Assembly (NCBI GenBank): GCA_964432995.1
Contig: CAYSPU010000228.1
Coordinates: forward strand, 1-9,550
Source: CAYSPU01 sp964432995
GTDB taxonomy: Bacteria; Verrucomicrobiota; Verrucomicrobiia; Limisphaerales; JAHDYP01
Direction: 5' to 3'
DNA length: 9,550 nt
The notes under the pieces are model-generated. The model was not told where the DNA came from and made no database searches. It saw only the letters and a program-made list of their open reading frames with translations. Position numbers and translations under genes: made by a program. Of this stretch, positions 5,859 to 9,550 are shown piece after piece (within the stretch, counting starts at the first letter, position 1; each line of letters begins with the position of its first letter).

Positions 5859-7397
5859 ATGAGTCCACGCTGTTCCCACCGAACCCTGGCGCTCGCGTTC
5901 TGTTGGGTTCTGGCCGTCCTCGCAGCGCGCGCCGATGTCCGGCTCCCCGGGTTGTTCTCCGATCACGCGGTTCTGCAACAGGGCCGCCCCATCCCCGTGT
6001 GGGGTTGGGCCGACCCCGGCGAGAAGGTCACCGTCAGCCTGGGGGGCAAGACCGTGTCCGCCGTGGCGGCCGACGGCCGGTGGCGCGTGCACTTGCCGGC
6101 TCGCAAGGCCGGCGGCCCTTACACCCTGGTCGTTCAGGGCCGCAACCGCCTCGAGATCACCAACGTCCTCCTGGGCGAGGTCTGGATCGCCAGCGGTCAG
6201 TCGAACATGGAATGGCCCTTGTCCGCCAGCTTCGAACCGGCAGCGCACATGGCCGCGGCCACCAATGCAGAGATCCGCCTGTTCACCGTCCCCAAGCTGA
6301 AGGCGCAGGAACCCCAAACGAACATCGCCAGCTCGTGGAAGGAGTGCACCCCCGAAACGGCCAGGAGCTTCTCCGCCGTCGCCTACTTCTTCGGCCGCGA
6401 CCTTCACCGCGCGCGCAAGGTCCCGATCGGCCTGATCCACACCTCCTGGGGCGGTTCCCCCGCCGAAGTGTGGGTCCGGCATGAGGTCTTGTCCCGACAC
6501 CCCCGTCTCCGCGCCGAGATCCTGGACACCTACCCGGCGCGGGCGCGCCAATTCCAGGAGGAAGTGGCCAAGTGGGAACAGGAAACGGAAGCGCTCAAAC
6601 GCCAGGGCCGGGAACAGAAACGCGGACGCCCCTGGTGGGACTGGCCGCCGTCGAGCCTCTACAACGGCATGATCGCGCCGCTCGTCCCCTATGCCATCGC
6701 GGGTGCCATTTGGTACCAAGGGGAATCGAATGCCGACCGCGCCGATCAATACCGCACCCTGTTTCCCAACCTGATTCAGAACTGGCGCGACGACTGGCAG
6801 CAGGGCGATTTCCCCTTCCTCGCTGTCCAACTCGCCCCCTGGGACAAGGGGCGCAACCGCTCGCTCATGGAAATCCAGGGCGTCCCCGGAGACAGCGATT
6901 GGGCCGAACTGCGGGAAGCGCAATCCATCGCCGCGCGCGAAATGAAGCAGGTCGGCCTGGCCGTCATTACCGATTACGGCGACAAGGACGACATCCATCC
7001 ACCCCACAAGGAACCCGTGGGCGCCCGGCTGGCGCTCCTCGCCCGCGCCATTGGCTATGGCGAGCCCGTGGCCGCCCGGGGACCCGCCTGCCGGAAGATG
7101 CAGGTGAAGAAGAACCGAATCGTTCTCACCTTCGACCATGCCCAGGGCGGTTTGGAGGCTCGCGGCGGGAAACTGCGCGGCTTCGCCATCAGCGGCGACG
7201 ACGGCCGGTTCCTCTGGGCCGAGGCCCGCATCGACGGCGAGCGCGTCATTGTCAGCCATCCGTATCTGACCGATCCGGTCGCGGTGCGCTACGGGTGGGC
7301 CGACTATCCGATGGTCAATCTCTTCAACCGGGCCGGTCTCCCGGCGTCGCCCTTCCGCACCGACGATTTCCCCATGATCACCGCGCCGAAAGAGTGA
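5859..7397 (+). CDS. Secreted sialate O-acetylesterase-family (SASA) enzyme
   Basis: Predicted exported SGNH-type carbohydrate esterase of the SASA family (Pfam PF03629 type), which removes O-acetyl groups from glycans. It is 512 aa. An N-terminal signal peptide (RTLALAFCWVLAVLAARA) has likely cleavage after Ala25 (ARA|DV). A beta-rich N-terminal module (DHAVLQQGRPIPVWGWADPGE) follows, as in the family. The catalytic Ser115 is in IASGQSNMEWP, the second block is WYQGESNADR (285-294), and Asp378/His380 are in DIHPPHK, where DIHPxNK is usual, so His replaces Asn. A charged insert near 225-260 (EEVAKWEQETEALKRQGREQ) looks coiled. It is first in an operon: the next gene starts 4 nt after its stop. 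The exact substrate (sialic acid, xylan or other acetylated sugar) cannot be read from the sequence; many bacterial members act on plant or mucosal glycans. Confidence 0.9.
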   Translation: MSPRCSHRTLALAFCWVLAVLAARADVRLPGLFSDHAVLQQGRPIPVWGWADPGEKVTVSLGGKTVSAVAADGRWRVHLPARKAGGPYTLVVQGRNRLEITNVLLGEVWIASGQSNMEWPLSASFEPAAHMAAATNAEIRLFTVPKLKAQEPQTNIASSWKECTPETARSFSAVAYFFGRDLHRARKVPIGLIHTSWGGSPAEVWVRHEVLSRHPRLRAEILDTYPARARQFQEEVAKWEQETEALKRQGREQKRGRPWWDWPPSSLYNGMIAPLVPYAIAGAIWYQGESNADRADQYRTLFPNLIQNWRDDWQQGDFPFLAVQLAPWDKGRNRSLMEIQGVPGDSDWAELREAQSIAAREMKQVGLAVITDYGDKDDIHPPHKEPVGARLALLARAIGYGEPVAARGPACRKMQVKKNRIVLTFDHAQGGLEARGGKLRGFAISGDDGRFLWAEARIDGERVIVSHPYLTDPVAVRYGWADYPMVNLFNRAGLPASPFRTDDFPMITAPKE

Positions 7398-7401
7398 AAC
7401 C

Positions 7402-8466
7402 ATGAAGGCCACCACCCTCTCCATCCGCCACCGTGCATGGCCCCCGCTGCTCGCCATCCTGCTGGCGGGCTGCCGCAGCACCCCTCAAACCGCAGCCCCG
7501 TCCGCCATCGCCCAACAGCCTGGCTACGTGAAAGCAGAATTCCTCTGGACCAGCGCCCCGTTCCGCAGCGCCCACGCCTCGACCATCGTCGAATCCCGCC
7601 ACGGCCTCGTCGCCGCCTGGTTCGGCGGATCCGACGAAGGCAACGCCGATGTCGAGATCTGGCTCTCGCGGCGCACCCGATCCGGCTGGTCGGCGCCGCA
7701 GTCGGTTGCGGACGGCCGCCAGCCCGACGGCCAGACCCGTTATCCATGCTGGAACCCCGTCCTCTTCCAGTCGCCGGACGGCCCCCTCCTCCTCTTCTAC
7801 AAGGTCGGCCCCAGCCCCTCGCGCTGGTGGGGCATGCTCACCACCTCGACCGACGGCGGACAATCCTGGTCAACACCTCAGCGCCTCCCCGAGAACATCC
7901 TGGGCCCCGTCCGGAACAAACCGGTCCTCCTGCCCGACGGCTCCCTCCTCTGCGGATCCAGCACCGAAGACGACGGCTGGCGTCTGCACCTCGAACGCAC
8001 CGCGGACCTGGGCCGCACCTGGGAACGCACGCCCCCGCTCAACGAACGGTCCGAAGCCGGCCTGATCCAGCCGACCGTCCTGACGTGGCCGTCCGGCCGA
8101 ACCCAACTCCTTTGCCGCAGCCGCCAAGGTGCGATCTACGAAAGCTGGATGGGCGCTCGCTGGTCCGAATGGTCGAAACCTCAACCCATCCAACTCCCCA
8201 ATCCCAACAGCGGCATCGACGCCGTCATGCTTGCCGACGGACGCGCCCTCCTCGTCTACAACCACACCCCGCGCGGTCGCAGCCCGCTGAACGTCGCCGT
8301 CTCCCGCGACGGACGCGCGTGGCAAGCTGTTCTCGCGCTCGAAGACCAGCCCGGCGAATACTCCTATCCGGCCGTTATTCAGAGCCGCGACGGACGGGTG
8401 CACCTCACCTACACCTGGAAGCGCCAGCTCATCCGGCACGTCGAGTTGGACCCACGCCGCTTCTGA
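7402..8466 (+). CDS. Sialidase-like BNR/Asp-box lipoprotein
   Basis: Predicted lipoprotein with a six-bladed propeller of the sialidase-like BNR_2 type, 354 aa. The signal peptide ends in a lipobox LAGC with lipidated Cys24. The mature protein shows blocks typical of this family: SAHASTIVES (57-65), AAWFGGSDEGNADVEIW (71-87), RYPCWNPVLF (113-122), WWGML, VRNKPVLLPDG (170-180), SSTEDDGWR (186-194), CRSRQG (238-243), PNPNSGIDAV (266-275), and YSYPAVIQ. Asp-boxes are STDGGQSW (149-156), TADLGRTW (200-207) and a degenerate SRDGRAW (301-307). The FRIP motif of classical GH33 sialidases is absent, so a sialidase activity is not established; another glycan hydrolase or lyase activity is possible. 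It starts 4 nt after the esterase stop and is probably translationally coupled to it. Outer-membrane or surface anchoring next to a secreted deacetylase suggests joint action on one acetylated glycan. Confidence 0.87.
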   Translation: MKATTLSIRHRAWPPLLAILLAGCRSTPQTAAPSAIAQQPGYVKAEFLWTSAPFRSAHASTIVESRHGLVAAWFGGSDEGNADVEIWLSRRTRSGWSAPQSVADGRQPDGQTRYPCWNPVLFQSPDGPLLLFYKVGPSPSRWWGMLTTSTDGGQSWSTPQRLPENILGPVRNKPVLLPDGSLLCGSSTEDDGWRLHLERTADLGRTWERTPPLNERSEAGLIQPTVLTWPSGRTQLLCRSRQGAIYESWMGARWSEWSKPQPIQLPNPNSGIDAVMLADGRALLVYNHTPRGRSPLNVAVSRDGRAWQAVLALEDQPGEYSYPAVIQSRDGRVHLTYTWKRQLIRHVELDPRRF

Positions 8467-8498
8467 ACACGAGAAGACCGGACGCCCGCTGCCTTCTC

Positions 8499-8547
8499 AC
8501 GATGCCGCCAGCTCTTGCCTTGCCTTGCCGGGGCACGGCGGCATCGT
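8499..8547. terminator. Bidirectional hairpin, 11-bp perfect stem
   Basis: ACGATGCCGCC (8499-8509) pairs perfectly with GGCGGCATCGT (8537-8547) around a 27-nt loop. The loop contains three tandem TTGCC units (8515-8529). It sits between the convergent BNR-lipoprotein gene and the 174-aa gene, and its right arm touches that gene's stop codon. It is a good candidate for a shared transcript end, although no T-run follows on either strand. Confidence 0.5.
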
Positions 8548-9071
8548 CACCACGGGTGGTGGGTGCGAAGCCACTGCTGGGTGGCGTCTTCCACGGCGCG
8601 CAGCGCGTCGTGCAGCCGCCGCAAATCCATCGGGGCGCCACGCAGGTGAAACATCAGGGTGTCCGGATCCAGGCTGCGCTGGAAGACGTCCTCCCTCGAT
8701 CCGAGCATGGTGCCGGTGGGCATCAAGTTCATGTCCACGTAGCCGCTCTCCGGCAGGCGGAGGAGCCAATCCTCGTAGGCTTCATCGAACTGGTCGATCT
8801 GCTCGCGGCTGCCGCCCATCCGCACGGGGGAGTCGGCCGGTGTCCGGAGCGCGGTCCGCAGCGCCTCCCCGCGCGACGCCGAGGACACCCGGGCAGGCCA
8901 TAGCATCCGGGAGACCATCACCGCGTGCGCCAGAAAGGCGTGCACCTCCAGAAAGACCTTCTCGTGGTCCGGTTCATGAAGCCGCGCCCGCAACAGTTGG
9001 TATCGCGCCTGGGCAAACCGGCACTGCTGGCGCACTTCCTCCACCATCCGATAGAGCACCTTCGTATCCAT
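8547..9071 (-). CDS. Conserved-looking protein of unknown function, 174 aa
   Basis: I cannot name this family with confidence. The protein is soluble, with no signal peptide or membrane segment. Residues 1-60 look alpha-helical (MDTKVLYRMVEEVRQQCRF, then KVFLEVHAFLAHAVMVSRML). A second helical stretch near 88-106 is SREQIDQFDEAYEDWLLR. A compact C-terminal half contains YVDMNLMPTGTM (111-122), DVFQRSLDPDTLMFHLRG (128-145) and WLRTHHPW at the end. The helical layout and an acidic helix in the middle recall HEPN-like proteins, but the RxxxxH motif is not seen and this is only a guess. The ATG at 9071 has no strong ribosome site. The gene is convergent with the esterase/BNR operon and divergent from the LacI-type regulator. 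Coding is supported by an uninterrupted frame with sensible, well-mixed composition, unlike the Arg/Pro/Gly-rich shadow frames. Confidence 0.75.
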   Translation of the reverse strand: MDTKVLYRMVEEVRQQCRFAQARYQLLRARLHEPDHEKVFLEVHAFLAHAVMVSRMLWPARVSSASRGEALRTALRTPADSPVRMGGSREQIDQFDEAYEDWLLRLPESGYVDMNLMPTGTMLGSREDVFQRSLDPDTLMFHLRGAPMDLRRLHDALRAVEDATQQWLRTHHPW

Positions 9072-9156
9072 AGTCGCACGGCCTTGCGCCCCTCGCGACG
9101 GGACAGGCGCGACAAGGTCTGGTTTGAACTCTGCGTCGGCTCCCCCTGCCGGTCAA

Positions 9157-9206
9157 CTCCTCCGTGAGGAGACTCCTCGGCGGTGGCGGCGTCCGGGGGG
9201 GGACGC
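9157..9206. repeat. Two small hairpins and a G8 run in divergent gap
   Basis: CTCCTC (9157-9162) / GAGGAG (9166-9171) forms a 6-bp stem with a 3-nt loop. The right arm can pair instead with CTCCTC at 9173-9178, giving two exclusive structures. GCGTCC (9189-9194) / GGACGC (9201-9206) encloses six G residues, part of an 8-G run (9195-9202). The role is unknown. Nothing coding was recognised in 9072-9355. Confidence 0.35.
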
Positions 9207-9240
9207 AGGCCACTGTGCTGGCGGTCCCGGGTTTTGGCCC

Positions 9241-9246
9241 TTGACA
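9241..9246 (+). promoter_or_regulatory. Perfect -35 box for the LacI-type regulator
   Basis: TTGACA matches the sigma-70 -35 consensus exactly. The -10 region expected 16-18 nt later falls inside the 18-bp palindrome at 9259-9276; the best candidate, TACACG (9263-9268), matches only 3 of 6. Transcription would start around 9275, leaving a leader of about 80 nt. Confidence 0.5.
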
Positions 9247-9258
9247 GGGTGGACGTTC

Positions 9259-9276
9259 CTGATACACGTGTATCAG
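9259..9276. promoter_or_regulatory. LacI-family operator, 18-bp perfect palindrome
   Basis: CTGATACACGTGTATCAG is perfectly symmetric around a central CpG (9267-9268). LacI-family repressors typically bind even-length palindromes with a central CG step, into which a hinge-helix leucine inserts. It overlaps the expected -10 region and lies 79 bp before the LacI-type gene, so binding would block transcription of that gene. Autorepression is therefore the simplest reading. Control of the divergent 174-aa gene is less likely, as its start is about 190 bp away. Confidence 0.75.
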
Positions 9277-9320
9277 ATCCCCACAGGCGGAGCCGTCCGA
9301 CCGCCGGTCATCAACCCGCG

Positions 9321-9345
9321 GGCGGTGCCGTGGCGCGCCACCGCC
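9321..9345 (+). promoter_or_regulatory. Leader hairpin before the LacI-type start
   Basis: GGCGGTG (9321-9327) pairs with CACCGCC (9339-9345) over an 11-nt loop, ending 10 nt before the ATG. A competing perfect 12-bp palindrome GTGGCGCGCCAC (9330-9341) overlaps it. The hairpin would lie where a ribosome site should be, and no clear Shine-Dalgarno is seen. It may limit translation, or be a by-product of high GC. Confidence 0.3.
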
Positions 9346-9355
9346 GCCGAAGATC

Positions 9356-9550
9356 ATGAGCCTGACCATGCAGGAGCTGGCCGCCGTCACGGGCATTCCG
9401 CGCGTCACCATTTCCCGTGTCATCAATCAGCACCCGCACGTCTCGGAGCGGATGCGCCGGCGGGTGCAGGAGGCCATCGCGCGCTACGGTTATGAGAGCA
9501 ACATCATGGCCCGCAGCCTGGTCATGCGTCGCAACAACCTGCTGGCCTTC
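9356..9550 (+). CDS. LacI-family transcriptional regulator, N-terminal part
   Basis: The first 65 codons are present; the gene runs off the window, so the sugar-binding domain is not seen. Residues 4-24 form the helix-turn-helix (TMQELAAVTGIPRVTISRVIN). Arg16, Val17 and Arg21 occupy the positions of the specificity residues Tyr17, Gln18 and Arg22 of E. coli LacI. The remainder of the headpiece is VSERMRRRVQEAIARYGY. The hinge helix is NIMARSLVMRR, with Leu55 at the place of the leucine that inserts into the central CpG of operators. Start choice: ATG 9356; ATG 9368 would cut into the helix-turn-helix. It is preceded by a matching operator and promoter. The effector is unknown; regulators of this family usually respond to sugars or sugar phosphates, which would suit the nearby glycan genes, but a link is not shown. 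Confidence 0.92.
   Translation, partial: MSLTMQELAAVTGIPRVTISRVINQHPHVSERMRRRVQEAIARYGYESNIMARSLVMRRNNLLAF

Noticed and set aside
5704..5868. 55-residue N-terminal extension of Dus
   Set aside because: Not Dus-like, contains the candidate -10 box and overlaps the divergent esterase start.
5622..7481. 619-codon open frame on the minus strand across the esterase gene
   Set aside because: Antisense to the esterase, which has a signal peptide and all family motifs; the minus-strand reading shows no recognisable domain.
7437..8903. 488-codon open frame on the + strand over the BNR lipoprotein and the 174-aa gene
   Set aside because: Extremely Arg/Pro-rich, shifted relative to a clear lipoprotein gene, and antisense to the 174-aa gene.
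9124..9495. 123-codon + frame overlapping the LacI-type gene
   Set aside because: Different frame from a clear helix-turn-helix; runs through the operator and hairpins.
1..9550. tRNA, rRNA, CRISPR array, insertion sequence or attachment site
   Set aside because: Looked for on both strands; no cloverleaf, spaced direct repeats, transposase or terminal repeats were seen.

Overview
The window is a GC-rich bacterial chromosomal segment carrying seven well-supported protein genes, one uncertain gene end at the left edge, and many short hairpins in the gaps. High GC, a sialate O-acetylesterase-family enzyme paired with a BNR-fold lipoprotein, and a LacI-type regulator with a classic palindromic operator fit a Verrucomicrobiota or other PVC-group organism. 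This is inference from gene style; there is no rRNA or other marker here.

Left part (1-2653): an uncertain 3' gene end sits in a stretch with three perfect hairpins. A REP-like palindrome follows, and then a 12-TM RND/MMPL-type exporter on the + strand. Centre (2654-5703): the exporter converges on three minus-strand genes read in the order dus (tRNA-dihydrouridine synthase), acpP (acyl carrier protein), fabF (beta-ketoacyl-ACP synthase II). acpP has its own promoter, and acpP-fabF form a two-gene fatty-acid synthesis unit with a strong inverted repeat between them. The convergent gap before the exporter holds three hairpins.

Right part (5704-9550): divergent from dus is a tight two-gene + operon. 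It encodes a secreted SASA-family carbohydrate esterase and, 4 nt later, a lipoprotein of the sialidase-like BNR family. Together they look like an extracytoplasmic glycan deacetylation and processing pair. A convergent minus-strand gene for a conserved-looking protein of unknown function follows, separated by an 11-bp-stem hairpin. The window ends in the DNA-binding domain of a LacI-family repressor. Upstream of it lie a perfect TTGACA box and an 18-bp perfect palindrome with a central CpG, most likely its own operator.

No mobile element, CRISPR array, tRNA or rRNA was seen. Nothing amounts to a clearly new defence or biosynthetic system. The best leads are the LacI operator, the acpP-fabF intercistronic hairpin, the esterase/BNR-lipoprotein pair, and the unknown 174-aa protein.
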